From: CAWBBA01 sp963741625
Lineage (GTDB): Bacteria > Desulfobacterota > Desulfomonilia > Desulfomonilales > Desulfomonilaceae
NCBI GenBank assembly: GCA_963741625.1
Contig: CAVUIT010000009.1
Location: 372,001 to 436,000 of the forward strand
Direction: 5' to 3'
Length of the DNA stretch: 64,000 nucleotides
Notes under the pieces: model-generated
Databases searched by the model: none
Seen by the model: the letters and a program-made list of their open reading frames with translations, nothing else
Told to the model about the DNA's origin: nothing
In this document: piece by piece, positions 8,229 to 16,991 of the stretch
Numbering within the stretch: the stretch's first letter is position 1
Layout: each line of letters starts with the position of its first letter
Made by a program: the position numbers and the translations under genes

Positions 8229-9324
8229 ATGTGGCAGATCGCGTTGCGTTCGGCTACGGCAAGTGAGGTTGTTTTGAGACGGTTGTTTCGCGTTTTTGCC
8301 AAGATAGTCAAGTGGTTGATAGTTGCAGCGATCTGTTTGGAGATCCTGAGCTTCCTGGCCATTACCGCCAGCAACTTCATCCTTTACGGCCGTCTGCGAG
8401 AAGGGGGCCGTGCTATTTACGATCCATACACGCTGTTTTTGCAGGAGGGGGGAGTTCGACCGACCGCGAACAATTCCCACTCGCAGGATGAGAAATAAAA
8501 ACAGGATTCTGTGGCTTTTCGGAGGTTCGACAATGAGGGGGGCCACTCCGTCTGACAACAAAACTATCCCCAGTTTTCTTGCCGGTTTGCTCAACTCAAA
8601 TCAACAAGACCTGCATTTCACGGTCGTGAATTTCGGGGTAGACTCTTTCAATTCCCTCTTGGAGACCAAATACCTCCAGAAGCTACTAATAGAGAGTTCT
8701 GAAATGCCGGATTTCATAATATTCTATGACGGAGCCAACGACGCCAGCTACTTTGCTCAGCATCGCGATCCGTACGGCCATCACGGCTATCGAAGGGCCC
8801 GTTCACTGATTGAGAGCTATTACAGGAGTTGGTTCGGATTGCTGAAGCCCCTCAATGCCGCGATCTATTCCTCCTTTTCCAAGGAGCTTTATGACAAGAT
8901 CAATCAGGTCTTGGTACCACTTGAAGCTGACTCACCCGCGTTAAAGGAACTGGTTACCGGGGCAGAAAAAAGGTACGATCATGTCAACAAACTCGCCAAG
9001 TGTTACGGTGCTGAGTTCATACTCTTCTTTCAGCCGATTCTTTGGGTTGAGGAATGCCAAGTTTCCCCGGTCATAAGAAATGCGGAGAAAGATTCTATTG
9101 TCGATGCGGAACGTTTTTCAACCATGCGCCAAAACTTTGCTACACCTTACCTTGCTTTCCTGGACCACCTCAGTGGGAAACCTTACTTCGTGAATTTCCG
9201 GAATGTGCTGTGCCGGCGAGAGGTAGCGGCGTACCAACCCGACGGAGTTCACCTCACTGATGCCGGCCGGAGAATGATTGCTGAGCAGATGTATTCCGTC
9301 CTAAAGCAGCGGATATCGAAATAA
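8229..9324 (+). CDS. Membrane-anchored SGNH/GDSL-type hydrolase (one apparent frameshift)
   Basis: An N-terminal membrane anchor (IVKWLIVAAICLEILSFLAI, about residues 27-46) precedes an SGNH fold. The nucleophile block I is LWLFGGSTMRG, block III is FYDGANDA, and the catalytic Asp/His are in PDGVHLTDAGRRM near the C-terminus. The two halves are in different frames: removing one A from AAATAAAAACAGG near 8493 joins SHSQDE to NKNRILWLFGG. SGNH hydrolases deacylate or deacetylate lipids and polysaccharides; the substrate here is unknown. The start is uncertain because no strong ribosome binding site precedes ATG 8229. Confidence 0.65.
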
Positions 9325-9332
9325 GAGGGTTC

Positions 9333-9354
9333 GGCGCCTTTATGGGGGCGCCGA
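9333..9354 (+). terminator. Hairpin after the SGNH hydrolase gene
   Basis: CGGCGCC...GGCGCCG forms a 7-bp GC-rich stem starting 8 nt past the stop codon. No T-run follows, so terminator function is tentative. Confidence 0.35.
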
Positions 9355-9459
9355 TGACCCGTTGCTCCAGGGGACTGGAATTCGCAGCTCAATCGTGTAC
9401 TATATTCAAGACAGGGCAAGAGACGGCCTGTCGGGTTATAGGCAAAGGAGCGGTATGCG

Positions 9460-10644
9460 TTGAAATTCGATGATCTGATGACTATGTGCTGGCGTCTCGT
9501 CTTGCGCAACCGCCGCCGTTATAAAGCGGTGATGGCCGGTATTGCGCTCGGAACAGCTGGGTTCATAGTTATTCAAACCATGGGCGATTCGGTGGAAAAA
9601 AAGATGGGTGAGCACCTGGAACTCCTCGGGGAAGCTACCGTCATGAAAGCCCATTGGGAAAATGATGAGAATTACCACCCGGGCAAATACTACATGCGGG
9701 ACGTCGTGAGGCTGAGACAGGTCCCGCACCTTATGGCTGTAGCCCCTGTTGTTTCGCTGCCACAGATTGACGCGTATTTTCGGACCACTCAATGGAGCCC
9801 CGGTCTCTTTGGTGTGGACCAGTCGTATTGGAGCACTCAAACTCCCCGTTTGTTGTACGGACGTCTTATAGGTCCGTCAGACGTGGTTGCGAGGAAAACC
9901 GTTTGCGTGCTTGGCCAGGACGCAGTGAAGTATCTGTTCAATAATCCCAATCCTGTCGGAGAAACAATCCGGGTGGGAAACCTGGGTTTTGAGGTCATAG
10001 GAGTTCTCGGGGGACTCCAGAACTCCGATATTCGCCGGTCCATCTTTATCCCCATCACGACCGCCCAAAACCTGTTCCAGGGCCTTTACTGGATTCGAGA
10101 AATACACTTGAGAGTAGACGATTACAACGAGGTGGAACGGGTTCGCGATCAGGCCCTTGAGACGCTCAAGGGATCCCACAAGGGGTACGAATCGGGCATC
10201 AGGGTCGTCCATTACCCGCAGCGAATCAAGAAGGTAACAGGAACGATTTATATGGTCAAAGTCTTTATCTTTGCTGCATTGGGCATTACCATACTCCTTG
10301 GCGGCCTCGGGATCACGAACGTCATGCTTGCCGCTGTGCAGGACCGAACCCGAGAGATAGGTCTCAGAAAGGCTCTTGGAGCCAAAGAAGGGATCATCAT
10401 GGCGCAGTTCCTCACCGAATCGGTTTTCATAAGTCTTTTTGCCGGGGCGATCGGCGCAATCGGCGGTCTTATGTCGGTTCAGCTCTTGAAGGGGCCGCTC
10501 GGTGTTGAGGTATCTCCCCTGATGATGACTCTCAGTATCATCGGGGGGCTCGTATTCACTGTTTTTCTTGGTGTGGTCTCGGGGCTCTACCCGTCTATCA
10601 GGGCGAGCAGGCTGGATTCAGTGAGCGCCATGAGATTTGAATAA
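9460..10644 (+). CDS. MacB/FtsX-type ABC transporter permease
   Basis: This 394-residue protein has one N-terminal membrane helix (about 20-40), a large periplasmic MacB-PCD-like domain (about 45-260) and three C-terminal helices of the FtsX domain (about 265-385). The conserved cytoplasmic loop is QDRTREIGLRKALGA and the C-terminal end is YPSIRASRLDSVSAMR. MacB-type permeases move substrates at the periplasmic face (lipoproteins, antibiotics) using a separate ATPase, and none is encoded next to it. The start is a TTG at 9460 behind AAAGGAG; an ATG 5 nt upstream runs into TGA after one codon. Confidence 0.85.
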   Translation: MKFDDLMTMCWRLVLRNRRRYKAVMAGIALGTAGFIVIQTMGDSVEKKMGEHLELLGEATVMKAHWENDENYHPGKYYMRDVVRLRQVPHLMAVAPVVSLPQIDAYFRTTQWSPGLFGVDQSYWSTQTPRLLYGRLIGPSDVVARKTVCVLGQDAVKYLFNNPNPVGETIRVGNLGFEVIGVLGGLQNSDIRRSIFIPITTAQNLFQGLYWIREIHLRVDDYNEVERVRDQALETLKGSHKGYESGIRVVHYPQRIKKVTGTIYMVKVFIFAALGITILLGGLGITNVMLAAVQDRTREIGLRKALGAKEGIIMAQFLTESVFISLFAGAIGAIGGLMSVQLLKGPLGVEVSPLMMTLSIIGGLVFTVFLGVVSGLYPSIRASRLDSVSAMRFE

Positions 10645-10694
10645 TCTGTGCATTAAATTGGGCAACCGACATATACATCCGAATGGCTGGCGGC

Positions 10695-11582
10695 TCAATC
10701 GGGCAACTCCTCTCCCATGATTCCGGTGGGACGTGTGAGCAGAATTACGATAAGGATCGAAAAAGCGATCGCGTCCCGATAGCCGGACCACTGCGGCTCT
10801 ATCGCTACAATCAGGATCTCCGCGAGTCCGAGAACCATCCCTCCTATGGCCGCTCCACCCACACTCCCGATTCCCCCAAGGACAGCGGCAACAAAGGCCT
10901 TGAGGCCGGGTATCACTCCCATGAAGGGCTCCAGCGCAGGATACTTCATGCACCACATGATCCCGCCAGCAGCGGCCAAGGCAGAACCGAGAACAAACGT
11001 AAAAGAAATCACTCGATCTGCGTCAACACCCATGAGCCGCACTGTCTCCATGTCACGGGATAGGGCCCGCATGGCCATTCCAATTTTGGTCCTGTGAACC
11101 ACGAGAATCACGAGGACGAGAAGCATGGCCGTAATAAGCAGTATCCACAGAGACAGGATAGGGATTCTTACTTCCCCCACTCTGACGAAGTTTTCAACAA
11201 AGGGGAGTGGGGGGAATGTCTTGGGACGACCTCCAATGAGTACGAGCCCGAGGTTTTCGAGGAGAAATGAGACGCCGATAGCCGTAATGAGAGCGCTGAT
11301 CCGGGGGCTCCTCCTTAGAGGCTTGTACGCTCCCCGATCGATCAAAATCCCCAATAAGCCGGTGAGTGCCACGGAGATGACGATGACCACGGGCCACGGC
11401 AAGTGAAACATGACAATGCCGAAAAACGCTATGTAAGCCGCGACCATCAGCAGATCGCCGTGAGCGAAATTAATCAGCCGGATGACGCCATAGACCATGG
11501 TGTAGCCGATCGCTATCAGGCTATACAAACAGCCCAGGGTCAGACCGAAGACAATCTGTTGAAGTATAAAGGAGGAATCCAC
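10695..11582 (-). CDS. livH: Branched-chain amino acid-type ABC transporter permease LivH
   Basis: This 295-residue integral membrane protein has the LivH signature. The N-terminus is QQIVFGLTLGCLYSLIAIGY, the centre holds YGVIRLINFAHGDLLMVAAY, and the inner loop is EVRIP...ALSRDMETVRLMGVDADRVI. The C-terminal portion has AAVLGGIGSVGGAAIGGMVLGLAE. Such permeases import branched-chain amino acids, amides or short acids with LivM, LivF and LivG. Only a binding protein lies upstream; a convergent permease gene follows, so livMGF are missing from this locus. Confidence 0.9.
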   Translation of the reverse strand: MDSSFILQQIVFGLTLGCLYSLIAIGYTMVYGVIRLINFAHGDLLMVAAYIAFFGIVMFHLPWPVVIVISVALTGLLGILIDRGAYKPLRRSPRISALITAIGVSFLLENLGLVLIGGRPKTFPPLPFVENFVRVGEVRIPILSLWILLITAMLLVLVILVVHRTKIGMAMRALSRDMETVRLMGVDADRVISFTFVLGSALAAAGGIMWCMKYPALEPFMGVIPGLKAFVAAVLGGIGSVGGAAIGGMVLGLAEILIVAIEPQWSGYRDAIAFSILIVILLTRPTGIMGEELPD

Positions 11583-11616
11583 TATTTAACCGCCGAGTAT
11601 CCAGGGTCGAGCCATT

Positions 11617-11851
11617 TATAGCAGTTGGCAAAATATTTGTCCGATTTGCGGGAATAATCACGCCAACGGGGTGATCACCCCGGACCCCGGATCAAGGTCC
11701 GGGGCAGGCTTTGATCCGGGGTCCAGTCCCGGTTTCGCGGGATGGATTCCTGCTTTCTCAGGAATGACGGGAAAAACCCTCGTCACGGTGAGCCTTTCGG
11801 GATTTTCCATCTCGGATTGCCAAACGGGCACTATCTTTGGCAACTGCTATA
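11617..11851. mobile_element. MITE-like element with terminal inverted repeats
   Basis: The ends are near-perfect inverted repeats. The left end is TATAGCAGTTGGCAAAATAT and the reverse complement of the right end begins TATAGCAGTTGCCAAAGATA. The 235-bp interior contains nested palindromes (GGGGTGATCACCCC; CCGGACCCCGGATC with its complement; ATTCCTGCTTTCTCAGGAAT). It encodes no transposase. A single matching end occurs at 41247-41279. It lies between livH and the binding-protein gene. Confidence 0.6.
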
Positions 11852-11885
11852 CACGTGCCAATCCGCTTGCCGGTGAAATGATATC

Positions 11886-12999
11886 TTACGGATTTATGGT
11901 TGTGACATAGACGAATTTGCCATTCTGAACCTTGTTCACGACCATGGCCTTGATGGCGTTTCCGTCCGGCTTCATTGTTATCTTGCCGCTGACGCCTTCA
12001 AAGTCCTTTGTGGACGCGAGGGCATCGCGGATTTTTACAGGGTCTGCTGAGCCGGCCCTACGGGCAGCGTCAAGGATGATAAAATAAGCGTCAGCTCCCA
12101 TGGCAGTGAATGCGTCGAGGCCCTTGTGGAACTCCTTCTCATAGAGTTCCATGAACTTCTTTCCACGTTCGTTGTTGACCATGTCTTTGTGGAAATGCGC
12201 CGTGAAATAGAGGCCTTCAACCGCCTTGCCCCCGAGCTGAGTTAGCTCGGGAGCCTGAACGCCATCCCCTGCAAGTATAGTGGCCTTGACGCCCATTTCT
12301 GAGGCCTGTTTGGCGATGAGCGCGCATTCAGTGTAATAAATCGGGGCATAAATGACGTCCGGTCTTTGTCCCTTCAATCCTACTCAATTGGGGGGTAAAA
12401 TCTCGATCACCGCTCTTGAACTTGGTGTCCGAAACAATTTTCCCGCCAGCCTCAATAAATTCCTTCTTGAAGACATCAGCAAGCGTTACCGAATAGTCCT
12501 GGGATATATCATAGATGAGTGCAGCGGTTTTTGCCCCGAGCTGGCCAAGGGCAAGTTTCGCCGCGACACGCCCCTGGTCCGTATCGATAAAACAGACACG
12601 GAAAATGAACTTCTTGCCCTGGGTTACTATCGGGTTCGTTGCCGTGGGGGAGACCATGGGTATTTTGTGTCGCTCGGCATAATCTGCCCCCGCTATAGTG
12701 TTTCCCGAGATCATCTCACCGATAATGGCTATGGCTTTGTCCTTTTCAATGAGCCTGGAGACCGCATTGGCCGCCTCGACCTTGTCGGACTTGGTATCCG
12801 CTAATCTTAGCTCCACGGGCCGTCCCAGGACTTCGGGCTCCATTTTTTTCGCCAGCAGAACTCCCTCCCAGCCCATCTGGCCGTAAGCGGCCACGTTGCC
12901 TGTCATGGGCAGATAGGCGCCTATCACTATGGGTTCCGCGGCGCAGACCGACGCTGCCGTGATTGAAAACACCAGCAGAATTGCTGACAAAACTCTCAT
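11886..12999 (-). CDS. Periplasmic ABC substrate-binding protein, LivK-like (one apparent frameshift)
   Basis: A signal peptide (MRVLSAILLVFSITAASVCAA) precedes a type I periplasmic-binding fold: EPIVIGAYLPMTGNVAAYGQ, then VKVSRLIEKDKAIAIIGEM-like and AALIYDISQDYSVTLADVF. The frame breaks near 12375; dropping one G from GAAGGGAC joins QLSRIEG to QRPDVIYAPIYYTECALIA. The downstream half runs to VTTINP. The ATG at 12999 follows TCAGGAGG; a longer frame to 13035 has no ribosome binding site. The protein likely delivers branched-chain amino acids or a similar ligand to LivH, whose gene follows 300 nt downstream with a MITE-like element between. Confidence 0.8.
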
Positions 13000-13097
13000 C
13001 GCCAGAAACCTCCTGACGGATGACATCACAGGCACGGTGGGTTCTTAGGTGGCCTTATTTAAACATGAACGAGTCCTAAAAGTAAATGGTTTACCCT

Positions 13098-13126
13098 TTG
13101 ACGAAACTCTACTGCCAGTGTATCTT
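13098..13126 (+). promoter_or_regulatory. Sigma70-type promoter for the Gfo/Idh gene
   Basis: TTGACG (13098-13103), a 17-nt spacer and TATCTT (13121-13126). Transcription would start about 13133, only 1-2 nt before the ATG at 13135, suggesting a leaderless message. No Shine-Dalgarno sequence is present. Confidence 0.6.
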
Positions 13127-13134
13127 CCACGCTT

Positions 13135-14153
13135 ATGAAGGCCGTTCAAAAAAACTTGCGGGTTGGCGTCGTGGGTGTAGGGACCATGGGGCAGCACCAC
13201 GTTCGGATTATCTCTCAAACATCGGATGTAGTCCTTGCAGGGTTCTACGACCCTGATCCGCTAAGGGCTCAGGAGATTTGCGAGCAGGCACGGTTGCGAA
13301 TGTTTTGCCACCCTTGAGGAACTGCTGGATGAAAGCGACGCTGTCACAGTTGCGGCTCCCACTTCAATGCACTTTGAAATCGGCGAGAAATGCCTCAACC
13401 GTGGGATCCATGTGTTGATGGAGAAGCCGCTGGCCCACGAGTTGGAAGCGGCTGGCCGGCTGGTGGACCTTTCGCACAAGACCGGGCTGGTCCTCATGGT
13501 CGGCCACGTGGAACGTTACAACCCCGCGGTGGGGAAGACTCATGGACCTGTTGCGCCGGGAACCGGAAGAGATCATTTCAATTGACGCCCGGAGGTTGGC
13601 GCCTTTTGACGGCTCCCGCTGTCTTGATGTGGATGTGCTCTACGATCTGTTGATCCACGATATTGACCTTGCCCTGGAAATAGCCGACTCATCCGTGGTC
13701 AGCGTTTCCGCAGTCGGCCGGCCGGTCTTTTCACAAAAAACAGATATTGCGCACACCAGGATTGAATTCAAGAGCCAGGCCACGGCTGTGTTTTCGACAG
13801 CCAAATGCTCCCCCCAAAAGGTCCGTACTATAACGGTCACCACCCCGCGGCGTTCCCTGGTAGCTGACACACTATCTCGTACCCTTACCGTGTATAAGGC
13901 GGAAGAACTCCCTGCCACCGAAAACGACGTGTGCATAATGGGAGACATTCAGAAAGAGGATGTTCCCGTGCCGGATGAAGAGCCACTGCGCCGAGAACTC
14001 GAGGACTTCTTTCTAGCGATCAGGGAAGGGCGTCGGCCCCTTGTGGACGGGGAAAGGGGACTGCGGGCTCTGGAAGCGCTGGCGCTCGTGGAGCAATCCA
14101 TAGCCGCCCGCGGGGCCGTGGTCGAATTAGCGCTGGTGGAGAAGAGAGTGTAA
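13135..14153 (+). CDS. Gfo/Idh/MocA-family oxidoreductase (two apparent frameshifts)
   Basis: The N-terminal Rossmann motif VGVVGVGTMGQHHVRI binds NAD(P). The family lysine block HVLMEKPLA follows, and a C-terminal alpha/beta domain ends at VVELALVEKRV. The reading frame changes near 13287 (removing one G of GCAGGCACGG gives EQHGCECFATLEELL). It changes again near 13537 (removing one A gives NPAVGKLMDLLRREPEE). Corrected length is about 339 residues, normal for the family. Relatives act on sugars, nucleotide sugars or inositol; the substrate cannot be told from sequence. An isolated gene between the LivK-like gene and hisG. Confidence 0.75.
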
Positions 14154-14244
14154 ATGTATTGGTGCCACGGACGTGCCGAAGGCTCATCCGCTGCACCAGA
14201 GCATATCTCTCCGGTTCTTAGGGCATATCATGGTATTCGTCGGC

Positions 14245-15123
14245 TTAAATCACTTTGTTGAGCGAGTACTCGACGATGCCCGTTGCTCCCGCCTTCAACA
14301 GCTTCGGGATCAGGGAACGGACGACCTCTTCGGACACGACCGACTCCACTGAAAACCACTCCGATTTATAAAGCCCGGACACAGTAGGAGCGTTCAAAGA
14401 TGGAAGCAGGCCAACTACCACGTCCAGGTGGTCCTTTGGAACATTCATCTTGAGACCGACCATTTTTCTAGCTTCCAGAGCGGCTTGCAGCAAGAGGTGA
14501 ATTTGCTCGATCTTGTCGCGTTTGAAAGGGTCTTCAAATGCTCTTCGGTTTGCAATGAACTGGGTGTTGGTGGTGAGCAAGCTGTGAATGATACGAAGCC
14601 CGTTGGCCCTTAGCGTGCTTCCCGTCTCCGTGACATCCACAATGGCGTCCACAACTCCTTCATTGACCTTGGCCTCGGTGCTGCCCCACGAGAACTCGAC
14701 TTCCACCTCGATACCGCGGTCCTTGAAGAATTTTCGAGTGAACCTAACCAGTTCGGTCGCTATTCGCTTTCCGTTCAGGTCCTCGGGCACGTGATAATCG
14801 GATTCCGCGTCGACCGCAAGCACCCACCGTGCCGGATTTTGAGAGACTTTCGAATATACGAGGTCGTCGATAACCTTTACGTCGGATTCGTTCTCAAGTA
14901 TCCAGTCTTTTCCCGTGAGTCCGGCGTCAAAAGTACCAGCTTCCACATACCGAGATATCTCCTGGGCCCTCAAACGGGCCATGGTGATTTCATCGTCGTC
15001 AACAGTGGGAAAATAGCTCCTGGGAGAAACACTGATGTTCCATCCCGCCCTACGGAACAGGTCTATTGTGGCCTGTTCCAGGCTTCCCTTTGGAATTACC
15101 AGCTTGAGCGATTCTTTACTCAT
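14245..15123 (-). CDS. hisG: ATP phosphoribosyltransferase (long form)
   Basis: HisG catalyses the first step of histidine biosynthesis, ATP + PRPP to phosphoribosyl-ATP. The 292-residue length includes the C-terminal ACT-like regulatory domain of long-form HisG, so it should work without HisZ and be inhibited by histidine. Family motifs include LVIPKGSLEQATIDLFRRAG at the N-terminus, DAGLTGKDWI, and the PRPP-binding EGVVDAIVDVTETGSTLRAN. It overlaps hisI by 8 nt, indicating translational coupling. Confidence 0.95.
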   Translation of the reverse strand: MSKESLKLVIPKGSLEQATIDLFRRAGWNISVSPRSYFPTVDDDEITMARLRAQEISRYVEAGTFDAGLTGKDWILENESDVKVIDDLVYSKVSQNPARWVLAVDAESDYHVPEDLNGKRIATELVRFTRKFFKDRGIEVEVEFSWGSTEAKVNEGVVDAIVDVTETGSTLRANGLRIIHSLLTTNTQFIANRRAFEDPFKRDKIEQIHLLLQAALEARKMVGLKMNVPKDHLDVVVGLLPSLNAPTVSGLYKSEWFSVESVVSEEVVRSLIPKLLKAGATGIVEYSLNKVI

Positions 15124-15487
15124 TTATCTCCCGAATTTCTCCTTCCGGTGTAAGGCGGCGGAAGAAACAGCTCCATTTTCGTGTGTGGCAGGCTCCCTTC
15201 CCGAGCTGATCTACCAATAGGAGGATAGTGTCCTGATCGCAATCCACGAGAACGTCCTTTACAATCTGTACATCACCCGAGGTGGCCCCTTTGCGCCATA
15301 GTTCCTTCCGAGAGCGGCTCCAGTAGCAGGCCCTGCCTTCCTTCAGCGTGGTCTCCAGGGCTTCCCGGTTCATGTAGGCCATCATCAGGACTTTGCCGGT
15401 GCGAACGTCCTGAGCTATGGCAGGAACAAGTCCATTGCCTTTTTCAAAATCAACCACCGGTTGATCAGTTGGATCTAGCGGCTTCAT
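15116..15487 (-). CDS. hisI: Phosphoribosyl-AMP cyclohydrolase
   Basis: This 123-residue HisI domain enzyme opens the adenine ring in step 3 of histidine biosynthesis. Visible motifs are VLMMAYMNREALETTLKEG, YWSRSRKELWRKGATSG, the metal-binding DCDQDTILLLVDQ and the Cys pair in GACHTRKWSCFFR. It lacks the HisE pyrophosphohydrolase domain, so that must be encoded elsewhere. ATGA overlap with the upstream gene and 8-nt overlap with hisG put the three genes in one operon. Confidence 0.95.
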   Translation of the reverse strand: MKPLDPTDQPVVDFEKGNGLVPAIAQDVRTGKVLMMAYMNREALETTLKEGRACYWSRSRKELWRKGATSGDVQIVKDVLVDCDQDTILLLVDQLGKGACHTRKWSCFFRRLTPEGEIREINE

Positions 15488-15880
15488 CCGGAGCCCTCCT
15501 CACCCTCGATCATGAACTCCTGTTCCATCGCACGGAGGATGCCCATCACAATACCCGCGGCAACCTGCGCAACTTGAGGATCCGTGCTCCCATTCAATAC
15601 GCCACTGAGAAGGTCGTTCAGAATGCGGACCGCATCTGCCGGCTTGTGAATCAACACGTCACCTGTGGCTTGAAAAACCGGAAAAGGGCTGTCTGATTTC
15701 GTAATGGTTGCTTGACTGGCCCCGCGACTTGTCTCTTTCCCTTGTCTTTCCTGAAGGATCTCTTCGAAGATTCTTATCGCCTCGGGAGTGTAGTCGTCTC
15801 TCTCCTCTTGAAGTATTTTGACTATCTCTTCCGTCGAATTAGCCTTCCAATAAAGCTCTATCCACCTTGAATTCCGCCAT
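15484..15880 (-). CDS. Small protein of unknown function, first gene of the hisI-hisG operon
   Basis: I do not recognise the family. The readable core has NSTEEIVKILQEERDDYTPEAIRIFEEILQERQ, a pattern common to short helical regulatory-like proteins, then a Ser-rich linker and a C-terminal helical region. As written, the frame opens only at a poor GTG at 15933. A well-placed GGAGG plus ATG at 15880 begins MAEFKVDRALLE in another frame and would join the core directly if one G near 15846 is an extra base. I favour that reading, giving about 131 residues. Its stop overlaps the hisI ATG by 4 nt. Confidence 0.5.
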
Positions 15881-16011
15881 CGGAGCCTCCGAGTCAATAG
15901 AATATCTGGAATGAAATACGCGTTCAGCCTCACGAACTCAAAGCTTGTCAGTGCGAGCGCAGCGAAGTCCCGCTCTATAGCAGGGGATCGAGATGCACCT
16001 GAGCCACATAT

Positions 16012-16152
16012 TCATTTTGTGAAGATGTCCACAATGCGGACCGTCTGGTCATCGCGCTCAAACTCCATTTCATCAAACCACTTCCAGACTTTGTTCCACG
16101 AGCAACCCGAAAGAATAACTAGAGTCAGAGCTATTAGCAACCATTTTTTCAT
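16012..16152 (-). CDS. Small lipoprotein (46 residues)
   Basis: An ATG at 16152 behind GAGGAA opens a 46-codon frame. The N-terminus MKKWLLIALTLVILSGC is a textbook lipoprotein signal with lipobox LSGC (Cys17). The mature part, SWNKVWKWFDEMEFERDDQT and 9 more residues, is short and acidic/aromatic. It probably sits on a membrane surface facing the periplasm. It lies upstream of the his genes on the same strand; function unknown. It is too short for most ORF filters, but the start context and signal support it. Confidence 0.6.
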   Translation of the reverse strand: MKKWLLIALTLVILSGCSWNKVWKWFDEMEFERDDQTVRIVDIFTK

Positions 16153-16301
16153 CTTGTTCCTCGCGCGTGTAGAACGCGATCCAGATGGAAGACGTTCAGA
16201 GACTGATAATACCTCGCCAGAGTAAAGGAGGCAAGTCTGGCCGATATCGAAACCTATTTAGAGATATTTTAGACATCACTTGGTAATAATAAGCAATTTT
16301 A

Positions 16302-16330
16302 TTGATTTTTTCAACCTATTATGATAGTAT
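16302..16330 (+). promoter_or_regulatory. Putative sigma70 promoter upstream of the TIGR04073 gene
   Basis: TTGATT (16302-16307), a 17-nt spacer and TAGTAT (16325-16330) in an AT-rich stretch that stands out from the GC-rich surroundings. It would give a leader of about 115 nt before the ATG at 16452. Confidence 0.4.
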
Positions 16331-16451
16331 CACGATGTGAATCGGTTCCCATGACCGACATGAACAGCACAAATATCATGGGGCAGGACACAAACCTGAA
16401 TGTTTGGCAGCGCGGCAGACAGCGGCAGACATTCGGATCACGGAGGATAAC

Positions 16452-16931
16452 ATGAAGAGATTTCTGATCTCAGCCGTAGCAATGATTCTGGTCGTTGGAA
16501 TGGGTAGTTGGTCTTTCGCTTACGAGACAGATTTCGATGATCTCAACGCCTTCGACAGGTCCCTCCCCGCGTGGAAACTAGGGCGCGGTCTTGTCAATAT
16601 TGTTTCAGGGCCTCACGAGATTGCTGCGCACATTGCCAACGCGACGATAAATGGGGGTTATAATGGCGCATACGAAAGTGGCTGGTGGGGGCATATAGCG
16701 GGATCCGTTAATGGTATGATAGCCGGCACCCTCACAGGCGTTGTCGCTGCGGCGAAAAGAACCACTACGGGGTTTGTTGAGGTAGGTACATTCTGGAAAC
16801 CCGAGTACGGCCCCACGGTGGACCCGGAATACGGAACTCGATGCCGAGCCTTCGGGGATCAGGACTATTTTGATCCCGATCCCTTCTGGTATACAGGGCC
16901 GCCGCGCTCGATTTTCGCAGATGGAACGTGA
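16452..16931 (+). CDS. Exosortase system-associated protein, TIGR04073 family
   Basis: A signal peptide (MKRFLISAVAMILVVGMGSW, cleavage likely after SFA) precedes a domain matching TIGR04073: WKLGRGLVNIVSGPHEIAAH, a Gly/Ala-rich middle (MIAGTLTGVVAAAKRTTTGF) and an aromatic C-terminus with EYGPTVDPEYGT. The family is known to co-occur with exosortase/PEP-CTERM sorting systems, though its function is not established. I start at ATG 16452, 5 nt after GGAGG; the frame extends upstream to 16404 without support. About 159 residues, exported. Confidence 0.7.
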   Translation: MKRFLISAVAMILVVGMGSWSFAYETDFDDLNAFDRSLPAWKLGRGLVNIVSGPHEIAAHIANATINGGYNGAYESGWWGHIAGSVNGMIAGTLTGVVAAAKRTTTGFVEVGTFWKPEYGPTVDPEYGTRCRAFGDQDYFDPDPFWYTGPPRSIFADGT

Positions 16932-16991
16932 TAGATTCTGCGCATGCTTGTGCGGGTGATGAAGAGTCAGAGGGAATGTGGGGAGTTCAGC

